64,000 nt of DNA from DATKYQ01 sp964640665 (GTDB lineage: Bacteria; Myxococcota; B64-G9), in NCBI GenBank assembly GCA_964640665.1, contig CAZXHT010000011.1, forward strand, positions 1 through 64,000, read 5' to 3'. Position numbers and translations under genes: made by a program. The notes under the pieces were generated by a model. The model searched no databases. It was given only the letters and a program-made list of their open reading frames with translations, and was not told the origin of the DNA. Below are positions 16,273 to 24,956 of this stretch, in pieces. Position 1 is the first letter of the stretch. Each line of letters starts with the position of its first letter.

Positions 16273-17417
16273 TGCAGGAGCAGATCCCTGGCTAATTGGG
16301 GGATGAGATCCAAAAGGCCGTCCAGCGAGCCGGCTCGCTTGGAGCTTCTGGCATCCACCGCGAACTTGGCGACGTTTATCAACCTGATCTCGATGACCAG
16401 CGAGGAGCCGAGCCGGCCCACGCTGCCGGCCACGATTCGCTGCACCCCGAGAACGTTGCCGAACTGGGCCACGCAGCTGTCATCCGTGCATCCCATTAGC
16501 TGTCTTTGCTTCTCGAATCCGAGCACGGCTTTTACGTCGTCGACTCCCAAAACCCGTTTCACTCCCAACCCCTGAAGCTCCGAGGCGATCAGCTTGGCGA
16601 TCATAGAGCGCTGGTTGTCGTCCAGAACAGATCCGGCGTCAAGATCCATCACGGCGATGGATCCCGAACCACGCTCCAGCGCGGCGCTCTTGGCCAGTTG
16701 CCTGTTCACCGCCAAGCCGTCGCGGAGGCCCGAGAAGATCTCCACTTCCGCCTTCTCGAAGAATGGCTCGAAAGGTTCTTCTTCCCGGGAAACCGAGCTG
16801 AACTGTCTGGTAAAGACTTCCTTGTCGAACCGATCGTGTATTTGGGATTGACAGGTCATCTCCTGCTGCACGATGGGGAGGGGTTTGAAAAGCGGCTTGG
16901 CGGCGATAAAGCCACCGACTAGTGCCACCACCGCTCCGGAGATGAGCAGGGTCGTCCCCAGGGTGCCTTTGCCCGTTCCGATCAACGCTCCGCCCGTCCC
17001 CATCAAGCCGACTCCGGCGATGGGAAGCCCAAGAAGCCAGTAGTTCGGCGTGTCCCCGGTGGCTTTGTACTTGCAGGCCATGTTCAACTTCCACTCGGCA
17101 TCGGCATCCCGGATCGCCCCAAGCCAGGCTTGGGAGGAGAGATCCCGGCGCAGGGTTTGCTCCACCTCTCTTACCGATGTCTTGGGCCAGATGTCCTTGA
17201 CCGTCCCGCTTTCGGACAGAGGCTCGAAGGTGACCTGGTCGATGGAGTAAGTGCCCACGCGGCTTGTGCCTTTGACGATGTTGGGCTTGTTGGAGAAACT
17301 GACTTTTCGCTGAATAGTGGTGGAGCCGCAGGCACAAAACCCGAGAAAAATGGCATTTGCCAAGAGACACAGGACAGTGGTATAGGTTTTTTCCGATATT
17401 CGGTATTTGGTCTTCAT
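16269..17417 (-). CDS. Lipoprotein with a CsgG/LpoB-like C-terminal domain
   Basis: A 382-residue protein with lipobox-like GFCACGS, a pair of hydrophobic helices at about residues 128-170 (LLGLPIAGVGLMGTGGALIG in part), and a C-terminal domain that starts GSIAVMDLDAGSVLDDN and includes CTDDSCVAQFGNVLGVQRIV. The latter resembles the fold used by CsgG-like and penicillin-binding-protein activator proteins of myxobacteria-like genomes, where the paired Cys are conserved. Convergent with the IPT/TIG gene. Its role is probably envelope assembly, by inference only. Confidence 0.6.
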   Translation of the reverse strand: MKTKYRISEKTYTTVLCLLANAIFLGFCACGSTTIQRKVSFSNKPNIVKGTSRVGTYSIDQVTFEPLSESGTVKDIWPKTSVREVEQTLRRDLSSQAWLGAIRDADAEWKLNMACKYKATGDTPNYWLLGLPIAGVGLMGTGGALIGTGKGTLGTTLLISGAVVALVGGFIAAKPLFKPLPIVQQEMTCQSQIHDRFDKEVFTRQFSSVSREEEPFEPFFEKAEVEIFSGLRDGLAVNRQLAKSAALERGSGSIAVMDLDAGSVLDDNQRSMIAKLIASELQGLGVKRVLGVDDVKAVLGFEKQRQLMGCTDDSCVAQFGNVLGVQRIVAGSVGRLGSSLVIEIRLINVAKFAVDARSSKRAGSLDGLLDLIPQLARDLLLH

Positions 17418-17487
17418 ATTTCTGGAGAGCCTATTAGCAAAGAGTTGAATGGTACGTCAAGCCTGTAAATTGCGAGGAGGAGAAATA

Positions 17488-17985
17488 ATGCGGCACGAAA
17501 AATCGCAGAGACGGCCGAAGGGATATGTCAGGGCCTTGATGATAGTTTTGTTTTCAACGATGGCCCTCTTTGTTCTGATGGGGGCGCAACCCCCCGGAGA
17601 CGAAAAGGGGGAGTTTGAAAGTTATCCCGCGCCGGCAAAAAGCCCGGCTCAACCCCCCGCCCCCAAAAGCGGCTCCGAGCAAGCGCCCGCCATTCAGCCG
17701 ATTCAGCCGCCGGGCGTGGAACAGACGCCCGCCATTCAGCCGATTCAGCCGCCGGGCGTGGAACAGACGCCCGCCATTCAGCCGGTTCAGCCGCCGTGCG
17801 TGGAAAAGGCGCCCGCCCAGTACGAGATGATCATCTTACGGAAGGTTTGCCGGTTTAGTTCCGACTATAAGAAGGTGGAGACCAAGTTGAACGAGTATGG
17901 TCTGGAAGGCTACAAAATAGTCGGGATGGTCATGGATAGGACCGGGGCCATGATCTGGAGCCTTCAGCGCACCAAGCGAAGCTAA
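17488..17985 (+). CDS. Membrane-anchored protein with Pro-rich tandem repeats
   Basis: The start at 17488 follows GAGGAGAAATA and gives 165 residues: a basic N-terminus, one hydrophobic helix (about residues 15-34), a Pro/Gln-rich linker built from a 14-residue repeat (PAIQPIQPPGVEQT), and a C-terminal ~50-residue domain (YEMIILRKVCRFSSDYKKVE) that resembles the short DUF4177-like fold. The linker probably spans the periplasm. Function unknown. Confidence 0.6.
   Translation: MRHEKSQRRPKGYVRALMIVLFSTMALFVLMGAQPPGDEKGEFESYPAPAKSPAQPPAPKSGSEQAPAIQPIQPPGVEQTPAIQPIQPPGVEQTPAIQPVQPPCVEKAPAQYEMIILRKVCRFSSDYKKVETKLNEYGLEGYKIVGMVMDRTGAMIWSLQRTKRS
17685..17810 (+). repeat. Three 42-bp tandem repeats inside a coding region
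   Basis: Units start at 17685, 17727 and 17769. The first two are identical over 42 bases and the third differs at a few positions. They encode the 14-residue Pro-rich repeat and keep frame. Confidence 0.9.
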
Positions 17986-18032
17986 AGGAAGCACAAGCCG
18001 GCGGCTTCTTTTTCTTGATAAGGGGAATGGCG

Positions 18033-19247
18033 ATGAGGTGGAGTGTTTTATCTCTTTTGTTTTTATTGATGGTTTCGATGCCTTCTTCCGCGGTGGATCT
18101 TTTCGCGCCCAAGAAAAAAGTCACCGTTGAGGGCTGGGCGGATGTTCGAGGGGGAAACGTGGCCTCGGCCCGGGAGTCGGCGATCAAGAACGCGCAGAAG
18201 AGCGCCATTGAAACCACCGCCGGGGTTCACATCAAATCCATGATGAGCGACGAATCGTACTCCAAGATGGTGAACCAAAAGGAAAGGTTTGAGTCCGAGG
18301 TCACCCAGAAGATCTTTTCCAAGTCCGAAGGGTTTGTAAGCGATTTCAGCATCCTCAAGGAGCATCAAGAGGGCCAGGTTTACAAGGTGACTTTGGAGGT
18401 GGTGGTCAACGACACCGAGCTGATGCGGCGGCTGTCCATCATGGCCAAGCAAATAGCCGGGGCTCGCTTCCCCAAGATCGTGGTGATCGTAAGGGAAATC
18501 TACAAGGACAAGGACGGAAAGCTCCACACCATTCGCGAGCCCACTCTGCAGGCGCTGATAGAAAACGCGCTGTTGGCCAGGGGATTTGATCTGGTGGCCC
18601 AAGAGCACATCGAAAAGCTGCGCTCGCAGGAAACTCAGGTGTTCGAGGACATCCTGACCGACGACAACAAGGCGGCCAAGTTTGCCATGGACTACGGCGC
18701 GGAGTACGTGATCACCGCCGCTTCCAGGATCAACTTCACCAGCGTCAACGACTTGGGCCAGCAGGAGTACCACGGGTTCGCGGAGCTATCGCTGAAGGCG
18801 ATCAATACCTCCACGGCGGCGCTGGTGGCCAGCATCAAGGAGAGCGGGACTTCTCCGGCCAACTGTTTCACCGAGGAGGCAATGAAGATCAAGGCGGTGA
18901 GCAACGTGGCCTCGGGGCTGGTGAACAACGTGCTCACCCGGATCATCCAATCCTGGGACAAGGAGACCGAGAACGGCGTTCGTTACTCGGTCAAGCTCTA
19001 CAACGTGAAAAGCTACCGCAAGCACGCCTTGAAGTTTATCCAAGCCGTCCAGAAGATCCCGGAGGTCAGACAGGTGAAAAAACTGTCCTTCGGAGGCAAT
19101 CGCTTGGAACTGGAGGTGTTTTACCCGGCCAAGTATGATGTTTCTCATATGGAGCAGGCCATTGTGGAGTCGATAGAGGGGGATAAGCTTTTTGAGAACC
19201 TGGATGTCACCTACTCCCGGGGGAGAGAGTTGAACTTCAAGATGTGA
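18033..19247 (+). CDS. Secreted FlgT/LPP20-like protein
   Basis: AAGGGGA seven bases upstream supports the ATG at 18033 (404 residues). After a signal peptide the N-terminal domain reads VTVEGWADVRGGNVASARES and AIKNAQKSAIETTAGVHI, close to the pattern of the FlgT N-terminal/LPP20 domain (short strands, then a long helix with repeated Ala). The middle domain (FPKIVVIVREIYKDK, GAEYVITAASRINF) matches the FlgT middle domain layout, and the C-terminal ~100 residues carry KLSFGGNRLELEVFY. FlgT helps build the flagellar H-ring in Vibrio, but no flagellar gene is near, so a general envelope role is more likely. Confidence 0.65.
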   Translation: MRWSVLSLLFLLMVSMPSSAVDLFAPKKKVTVEGWADVRGGNVASARESAIKNAQKSAIETTAGVHIKSMMSDESYSKMVNQKERFESEVTQKIFSKSEGFVSDFSILKEHQEGQVYKVTLEVVVNDTELMRRLSIMAKQIAGARFPKIVVIVREIYKDKDGKLHTIREPTLQALIENALLARGFDLVAQEHIEKLRSQETQVFEDILTDDNKAAKFAMDYGAEYVITAASRINFTSVNDLGQQEYHGFAELSLKAINTSTAALVASIKESGTSPANCFTEEAMKIKAVSNVASGLVNNVLTRIIQSWDKETENGVRYSVKLYNVKSYRKHALKFIQAVQKIPEVRQVKKLSFGGNRLELEVFYPAKYDVSHMEQAIVESIEGDKLFENLDVTYSRGRELNFKM

Positions 19248-19277
19248 TGGTTCCTGTGATCCGCCTCCGACGCGGGA

Positions 19278-19337
19278 GTCACGACGTGGATTGACGAGCT
19301 GCGCATCTCCAACATCCAGCGAACGGTGTTCAACTAG
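19278..19337 (+). pseudogene. C-terminal tail of a LamG/DUF2341-type protein
   Basis: Twenty codons read VTTWIDELRISNIQRTVFN then stop, the usual last strand of concanavalin-A-like LamG domains in secreted proteins (DELRISN motif). Nothing upstream is in frame with it, so only the tail survives. The remaining 70 bases to the kinase fragment hold short AT-rich direct repeats (TATATCCCGC) and no gene. Confidence 0.5.
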
Positions 19338-19439
19338 GCTTCATGAATTGACGGAGGTTGGGTGACCTCCGTTCCCTATATCCCGCTATATATCCCGCTA
19401 TATCCCTAATATGTACCCAAGAGCATCGAAGAGCTGATT

Positions 19440-20078
19440 ATGCAGTGCCTGGAAAAGGAGCCCGGGAAACGGCCGGCCAGTATGGCCGAGATCGCCGAAC
19501 GTCTGGTGGAAATCGGCCGGGCGGAATCCATCACCATCGAGAGCTACACACCGCTGTCCGTGTCGGGCAAGCGGCGAAGCGGCCTGATTGCCGCAGGGCT
19601 GGTTTTGGCGGTCGTCGCGGCCGGCATTACAGGCCTTGCGATCATCAATGGATCCAAGGGGGATGGCCAGACAGATTCAAAGCCTGACGCACAGGCGATC
19701 CCTGTCGAACCCGACCTGGTCGGCATCAGTTTCGACCTCGACAAAGTTGAGGTGAAGATCGAGACGACTCCCCGGGGCGCGACCGTCTTCGAGCCCGACA
19801 ACGAAAAGCCGCTGGGCATGACGCCGCTGTCGCTGACGTTCGAGCGCAAGGACGAGAAGAAGATCTTCGAGCTGCGCCTGGCCGGTTACAAGCCGGTCAG
19901 GCAGGAGGTTGCGCTGCAAGATGACACCCGGGTGATGGTCAACCTGGCAAGGGAGGACAAGCCGGTGAAAATTCCGGCCAAAAAGAAGCGCAGAAAAAAG
20001 ACCGTAAAGACCCCTGACGCCGGTGTAGCAAAACCGCCTGATCGCGGCGGCACAATTGACCCTTTCAAAGACATGTAA
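19440..20078 (+). CDS. C-terminal part of a Ser/Thr kinase with membrane helix and PEGA domain
   Basis: The frame from about 19409 reads VPKSIEELIMQCLEKEPGKR PASMAEIAERL in sequence, which is kinase subdomain XI, the end of a protein kinase fold. No other kinase motif (Gly loop, HRD, DFG) precedes it; the upstream frame closes at a stop. A single membrane helix (GLIAAGLVLAVVAAGITGLA) and a PEGA domain (VKIETTPRGATVFEPDNEK) follow, then a Lys-rich tail. Intact relatives are membrane kinases with a periplasmic sensor. Translation may begin at ATG 19440, giving 212 residues, so a non-kinase membrane PEGA protein could still be made. Downstream TPR and FHA genes suggest a former signalling locus. 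Confidence 0.7.
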   Translation: MQCLEKEPGKRPASMAEIAERLVEIGRAESITIESYTPLSVSGKRRSGLIAAGLVLAVVAAGITGLAIINGSKGDGQTDSKPDAQAIPVEPDLVGISFDLDKVEVKIETTPRGATVFEPDNEKPLGMTPLSLTFERKDEKKIFELRLAGYKPVRQEVALQDDTRVMVNLAREDKPVKIPAKKKRRKKTVKTPDAGVAKPPDRGGTIDPFKDM

Positions 20079-20102
20079 CAATGGTGTAAAATCGCAAGAA
20101 TC

Positions 20103-20804
20103 ATGAGAGCCGTGAGAATATCGCTGTGTGTGACGATCTGCCTGGCGCTGTGTTCGACCAACGTACAGGCTGCAGACAAGAAGACCGAGGCCAAACTGCT
20201 CTTCAAGCGTGCGCAACTCGCCTACAAGCTTGGCAAGTTCGAAAACGCGCTCGGGGAGTATTCCAAAGCCTACGAGATGCTGCCGCTTCCGGGGTTCCTT
20301 TTCAACATCGGCCAGTGCCACCGGCAGCTAGGGGCATACGAGCGGGCGGTCTTCTTCTACAAGGGCTACCTGCGCGAGAAGCCCGAGGCCAAGAACCGGG
20401 CGCTGGTCGGCGATCTGATCCAGGAATGCCTGGCCAAGAAAAAGGCGAAACAAGAACAGGCTCGTCTCGAGGCGGAACGCAAACGCGCACAAGAGCTGAA
20501 ACGGCGCGAGCTTGCGAGTAAGGCCGAAAAACTGCGCATCCTTGAAGGAGAACGGCGCCTGTCCGAGGAGCGCGCCATTGAGGAGGCCAAGGCCCGGCAG
20601 ATGGAGGCCGTGATGGTCGCCGAGGCAGCCCAGAAGAGAGAAGAGGCCCTGACGCCCTTTTACAAGACCTGGTGGTTCTGGTCGCTGATTGGGGGAGCGG
20701 CAGCGGCCATCGCCGGCGGCACCGCTTACGCGCTGACCTCGGGAGACACGCACGTCCTGCCGTCGGGAACGCTGGGCACGGCAGTAATTAGAAATTGTGT
20801 TTGA
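20103..20804 (+). CDS. Secreted TPR protein with coiled coil and C-terminal membrane helix
   Basis: Signal peptide (ending NVQAAD), two TPR units (FKRAQLAYKLGKFENALGEY and FNIGQCHRQLGAYERAVFFY), a long charged coiled coil of ~80 residues rich in Glu/Arg/Ala, then PFYKTWWFWSLIGGAAAAIA, a Trp-marked single membrane helix. This architecture is common in Myxococcota-like genomes next to protein-kinase genes. It lies 24 bases after the kinase/PEGA gene. Likely a periplasmic scaffold; the partner is unknown. Confidence 0.7.
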   Translation: MRAVRISLCVTICLALCSTNVQAADKKTEAKLLFKRAQLAYKLGKFENALGEYSKAYEMLPLPGFLFNIGQCHRQLGAYERAVFFYKGYLREKPEAKNRALVGDLIQECLAKKKAKQEQARLEAERKRAQELKRRELASKAEKLRILEGERRLSEERAIEEAKARQMEAVMVAEAAQKREEALTPFYKTWWFWSLIGGAAAAIAGGTAYALTSGDTHVLPSGTLGTAVIRNCV

Positions 20805-20853
20805 CCCATTAAAGCCGATTGGTCTATGTAAGGTTGAAATCCAGGAGAGGGAC

Positions 20854-21408
20854 ATGCCGGAAGAAGACAAAGAAGCGAGTTCGTTGACGAAGCTTGGAGA
20901 CTTCGTCGAGGATTGCATGAAGCTCGATGAAAAAGCCTTCATCCAGCGCCACGCAGAAGCCTATTTTTTGCACCACGGCCCGATTGGAAAGCTGAATGCG
21001 ATCGGGGCCAACCGGGACACGCTGGCCAAGGAGGGCAGCGGCACCTCGCCCGACCGGCCCTTCAATCCCAAGGAGGACTTCCTCGTTTTCGAGATCAAGC
21101 TGCGGGCCGAAAGCGACTCCGACGACACCATTTGGCTGGGCCGCAGCGAGAGCAACGACATCATCATCAACGACTCCTCGGTCTCGGCGGTTCACGCCTT
21201 CATCCGCAAGGGCGAAGGGGGCGGGTTCTTCCTGCAGGACATGAACTCGATGAACGGCAGCTACGTGGACGACGTACGGGTTCCGGCGCAGGGCGTCGGC
21301 GGCCCGCTTGGGCTGCGCACGGGCGCCCGGGTGGTATTGGGCTCGGTGGTCATGTCATTCCTGCAGGTGGCCGAGTTCCGCAGCCTGATCCGCAGGCTGC
21401 TAGGCTAG
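20854..21408 (+). CDS. FHA-domain protein
   Basis: AGGAGAGG before ATG 20854 gives 184 residues. An ~80-residue helical N-terminal region is followed by a forkhead-associated domain: GRSESNDIIINDSSVSAVHA then LQDMNSMNGSYVDD, holding the conserved Gly-Arg, Ser, His and Asn-Gly residues that bind phosphothreonine. With the adjacent kinase remnant this suggests a phosphothreonine reader whose kinase gene has been lost here or is elsewhere. Cytoplasmic. Confidence 0.85.
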   Translation: MPEEDKEASSLTKLGDFVEDCMKLDEKAFIQRHAEAYFLHHGPIGKLNAIGANRDTLAKEGSGTSPDRPFNPKEDFLVFEIKLRAESDSDDTIWLGRSESNDIIINDSSVSAVHAFIRKGEGGGFFLQDMNSMNGSYVDDVRVPAQGVGGPLGLRTGARVVLGSVVMSFLQVAEFRSLIRRLLG

Positions 21409-21452
21409 TGCCCGTCTTAAGAGACCATTTTTCGGAAACTTCGGGAGCGACC

Positions 21453-23561
21453 ATGATCCACAAGATCGCGGCCGTTTTTCTGCTCGCCTTTTGGCTTTCG
21501 TCCTGTGACTCCGCCCAGACCCTCAACCGGCCCGTGCCCGATATTCAGGCGGCCACCCGGGCTTTCCGGCTCTACTACCGCGAGCGGGTGGAGCGGGCGG
21601 TCACGGCTTACCAGCGCTACATGACCTTCGGAGACGTGACCTTCGCCGTCAGCCTGGGAAAAGCCGGCATCGCCCGGCAGGGGAACGACTACGAAGTGGT
21701 TCCCGGCCCCAACGACAACAACATGATCGGCATCTCGGTCTGGACGGTCTGGCACGCCTACCGCATCTTCCGCACCCGCAGGCTGGAATTGGCGCTGGTG
21801 CGCATGTTCAACGGGCTCCACTTCTTCGAGCAGGTCAGCGGTCACCCGGGGATGACCGCCCGCTTCGTCTACCCGGGCTGGACCCGGGTGGTGGACGGTG
21901 TGAGCGGGGATGTCACCCGCACCCGCGACGGCAACCCGGTCGAGGCGGCCCATGTTTACAATCCGGAGCTTTTCGACGAGATGCTCGAGACCTTCTGGGA
22001 CGGCCTGCGGGTCACCTACCGGGAAGACCCCAGGGACATTTTGTTCAACTACATGCCGGCCGTGGAGACCGACGACTACGCCGTGACCTACAGTTTCTCG
22101 GCCCTGCCAGGCTACCTGCGTTCGAGCGACTGCTGCGCGTCGATCATGCGCACGCCTGCGCCCTACGACTGGGAGGGCGCCTACTGGGGCAACCACAACT
22201 CGCGGGACAACTTTCCCGATCTGTCCTTGGGCATCGTCGCGGCCATGGGCGCTATGGGCGATAAGTCGTCGAGCAAGGCCGTTCGCCAGGCGGCCGCTAG
22301 CGTGGTCGAGGCCGGGCGGCGCATCGGCGATCTGATCGTAGACAACGACGCCTTGATGACCGTCGGCGAGCACAACCCGTACGAATATTTAATCAACTCC
22401 GGCGCGGTGCGCCCGGACGGAGAGACCGAGAACGAAGACCTGGGCAGCCTGGCCGATTGCCAGATGGCCTACCTGTCCCGGGCAATTTCGTCGGGCGGCC
22501 TGGGCACGCCCTTGCCGGCGGTCAAGGCGCCGGCTTCGATCGAGCAGCTCTTGGTGGACGCCATCGGCCAGGACACCAATTGCGAGGTGCCCAAGGGGGC
22601 GCGCAGCTGCAAGCGCCTGGAGGAGGCCTTCTGCGGCCAGGACTGGGAGACCATGGAGCAGATGGAGTTCTTCGGCATGCCCTGGCTCGATCTGGTGCGC
22701 GACCTCGAAGAGAGTTCGCCCGGCGCGGCCGAGAACCTGATCGGCGGATTTCAGGACGATTTCTACGAGATCACCCTGGCGGTGACTGCCTTGGTGGCCT
22801 ACGCCGACACCCGCCCTGAAGCCGAACTCGGCCGGCAAGCCCGCAAGGTGCTGGGCGACATAACTCACCTGATGCGGGTCTTCGCAGACATAATCTACAC
22901 AAACACTCAGCCGGCCCGGCTGGCCGCCCGTTTGTACCAGGCCGCCCTGTTCGAAGCCTGGGCCGGGCTGAGTTCGACGCCGCTATCCGAGTTGGGCGAG
23001 CACGCCGATTCGGAATGGCACATGCAGAATCTGGAATCCTGGCTGGACATGGAAGACACCCAACCTGCGCCCATGCGCACCAACGAGGACATTCTGACCG
23101 CGATAGAGAGCAGGCTCGAGGGCGCAAGCCAATCGGTCCAGCAGCGATACCAGGACGCCTACGGGGACACCCCGCCGGTGCGAGTTGAAGGCGAGGAGTA
23201 CCAGGCCCGCGGCTTCCCGGAAGCCGACTACCCCTGGCGCGCGGTCGAGCGTCCCCACCACCGGATAGTGGGCGGCTCGCGCCTGCTGCATGCCTTGCCG
23301 CTGTGCATAACGGCGCCCGGGATCCTCGACTGCAGCTGGGCGGTCATGGGCTGTACGCGGCCCGACCTGAACGCCGACGGAATGGTAGACGCCGCCGATA
23401 CGGCCCTGTTCGAGTCCGCCCGCGCCGAGCACGCCTTGGATGATTGCCGCCCGGGAAACCAATGGTGCTCTGGAGCCGACCTGGATCGCACCGGCCGCGT
23501 CGACCAGACCGACGCGGCATTCCTGGATGCTGCCCAGGGGTGTACCTACGCGAGCGAATAG
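21453..23561 (+). CDS. Large lipoprotein with C-terminal dockerin-like repeats
   Basis: An ATG at 21453 gives 702 residues beginning with a signal peptide and lipobox LSSCDSA; the open frame upstream overlaps the FHA gene and is not used. The body is mostly helical with many acidic and aromatic residues and no family I recognise. The C-terminus carries two calcium-loop repeats, DLNADGMVDAADTALF and DLDRTGRVDQTDAAFL, spaced as in type I dockerins. In clostridia dockerins bind cohesins; in deltaproteobacterial and archaeal genomes isolated dockerins occur on surface proteins. No cohesin is seen in this window. Confidence 0.7.
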   Translation: MIHKIAAVFLLAFWLSSCDSAQTLNRPVPDIQAATRAFRLYYRERVERAVTAYQRYMTFGDVTFAVSLGKAGIARQGNDYEVVPGPNDNNMIGISVWTVWHAYRIFRTRRLELALVRMFNGLHFFEQVSGHPGMTARFVYPGWTRVVDGVSGDVTRTRDGNPVEAAHVYNPELFDEMLETFWDGLRVTYREDPRDILFNYMPAVETDDYAVTYSFSALPGYLRSSDCCASIMRTPAPYDWEGAYWGNHNSRDNFPDLSLGIVAAMGAMGDKSSSKAVRQAAASVVEAGRRIGDLIVDNDALMTVGEHNPYEYLINSGAVRPDGETENEDLGSLADCQMAYLSRAISSGGLGTPLPAVKAPASIEQLLVDAIGQDTNCEVPKGARSCKRLEEAFCGQDWETMEQMEFFGMPWLDLVRDLEESSPGAAENLIGGFQDDFYEITLAVTALVAYADTRPEAELGRQARKVLGDITHLMRVFADIIYTNTQPARLAARLYQAALFEAWAGLSSTPLSELGEHADSEWHMQNLESWLDMEDTQPAPMRTNEDILTAIESRLEGASQSVQQRYQDAYGDTPPVRVEGEEYQARGFPEADYPWRAVERPHHRIVGGSRLLHALPLCITAPGILDCSWAVMGCTRPDLNADGMVDAADTALFESARAEHALDDCRPGNQWCSGADLDRTGRVDQTDAAFLDAAQGCTYASE

Positions 23562-23624
23562 CCGTTCGATGCTAATATGGCTGCAAGATGGTAAAGACAT
23601 GGAAACACTTCACGAGGAGCGACC

Positions 23625-24947
23625 ATGGGAAAGTGGGTTTCGTTGGATCTCATGCCTAAGGAAGGACTCCCCGACGGCTACATATGGCATTTCGAGCCTG
23701 GTCCTGACTTCTATACATTTCGCGCACACCATCCGGGCAAGGAGCAGGCAGGAGTGGGTATCTATTTTGGGAGGCACCCCAACCTGCAAGTGCCGGCCGA
23801 TTGTCCGAAGGAACCTGGACGCGTTGGCCCCATCGAAGTCTCATGGTTCAGCATGGAACCCGAGCAGGACGGCCAACCCCGTTTTGAACGGCATACGCTC
23901 TTCGGATCGGCGCCGCAGGGCGCGCAAGATCCGGTATGGATACACGTTTGGGTTTTCTCGGATGCGCAAGCAGATCTCGCTGCTCTGCAGTCCGGTCTAG
24001 CGGGGCTGATATTGGAGCCTGGCAAGGTTGAATGGAGCCCTTTCGTCTCGCGCGAATGCCCTGTCTGTCATCGCCGGAGTGAGATTACCAAGGAGAAAGT
24101 CCGGTACATAGAAACGATAAAGCATGCACTTGAGCGAGTATCCGAGTTTAATGTCACGATCGACCAGCGACAGTTCTGCCGCTTCTGCCGCATCAAGCTG
24201 CGGCTGGTGAAGAGACACGACTTCCGGAACAAGGACTTCCGACGCGACGAAGCGAACTTCACGGTAGTGGTCGCACATCCAGGGATGAACAAGCCCCAGA
24301 GGCTCATGCTGCATGCGAATGACGCCCACTTGTTGGCGATGTTCTTGAGTGGGAAATATGATCACTACTATCTGGATTCGTCCAACAAAGACACGGGATT
24401 CATTGGCTCCGGTGATGTCCATGACAGGATCGCGGAATGGTATCTTCGCTTGCGCAAGGATCTCGTCCGGGGTGTTTCGACATTGCAGAAACATGGAGTC
24501 GCCCCCCCCGTCATCGACTTTGGCTCCTTGGACTGGAATGTGCCTGTTCGATGTGCTCTCCGACTCATCAACCCCGAGAAGCGCACTGTTCTCTTTTCGC
24601 TTCATGGGGTCATCGCACCCTCCAAGGCTATGATCGAGACCATGCCTGGCTTGTCAGGCAAGGCTGTCGAGATGTACGACCGTTTCCCATATCGTTTTGG
24701 ACTCGAGGCGGATGAGCTGGACAGATCAGGATTTCAGCCACTCAATAACCGATTTATCGTTGGCCCAATGCGAACTGTTGAGATCCCCATTATCGCCGAA
24801 GCTCGCGAAGGAACACTTCCTGCCAACAATGAGATCCAGGTCACCACCTATTACCTGTCCGAGGATTCTACACAGAAGGAAATGGGCTCGCGGTTCACTG
24901 TGCGAATGGTGCACAAGGGTCCGCGTGGGTGGGCTCACGAGGAGTAG
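23625..24947 (+). CDS. Protein of unknown function with two CxxC pairs, 440 aa
   Basis: GAGGAG precedes the ATG. No signal peptide or membrane helix is evident, so the product is likely cytoplasmic. CPVCHRR near residue 147 and CRFCRIK near residue 183 may form one zinc site. The rest is mixed alpha/beta with VVAHPGMNKPQRLML and a C-terminal beta-rich segment. Codon use appears less GC-biased than the neighbouring lipoprotein gene, which suggests separate acquisition. I do not recognise the family. Confidence 0.55.
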   Translation: MGKWVSLDLMPKEGLPDGYIWHFEPGPDFYTFRAHHPGKEQAGVGIYFGRHPNLQVPADCPKEPGRVGPIEVSWFSMEPEQDGQPRFERHTLFGSAPQGAQDPVWIHVWVFSDAQADLAALQSGLAGLILEPGKVEWSPFVSRECPVCHRRSEITKEKVRYIETIKHALERVSEFNVTIDQRQFCRFCRIKLRLVKRHDFRNKDFRRDEANFTVVVAHPGMNKPQRLMLHANDAHLLAMFLSGKYDHYYLDSSNKDTGFIGSGDVHDRIAEWYLRLRKDLVRGVSTLQKHGVAPPVIDFGSLDWNVPVRCALRLINPEKRTVLFSLHGVIAPSKAMIETMPGLSGKAVEMYDRFPYRFGLEADELDRSGFQPLNNRFIVGPMRTVEIPIIAEAREGTLPANNEIQVTTYYLSEDSTQKEMGSRFTVRMVHKGPRGWAHEE

Positions 24948-24956
24948 CGTTGGTGC

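Noticed and set aside
17685..17810. Short regular repeats that could suggest a CRISPR array
   Set aside because: The units are contiguous, keep the reading frame and encode a Pro-rich linker; there are no spacers.
18033..19247. Flagellar assembly protein FlgT
   Set aside because: The fold pattern fits but no flagellar gene is present nearby, so a specific flagellar role is not supported.
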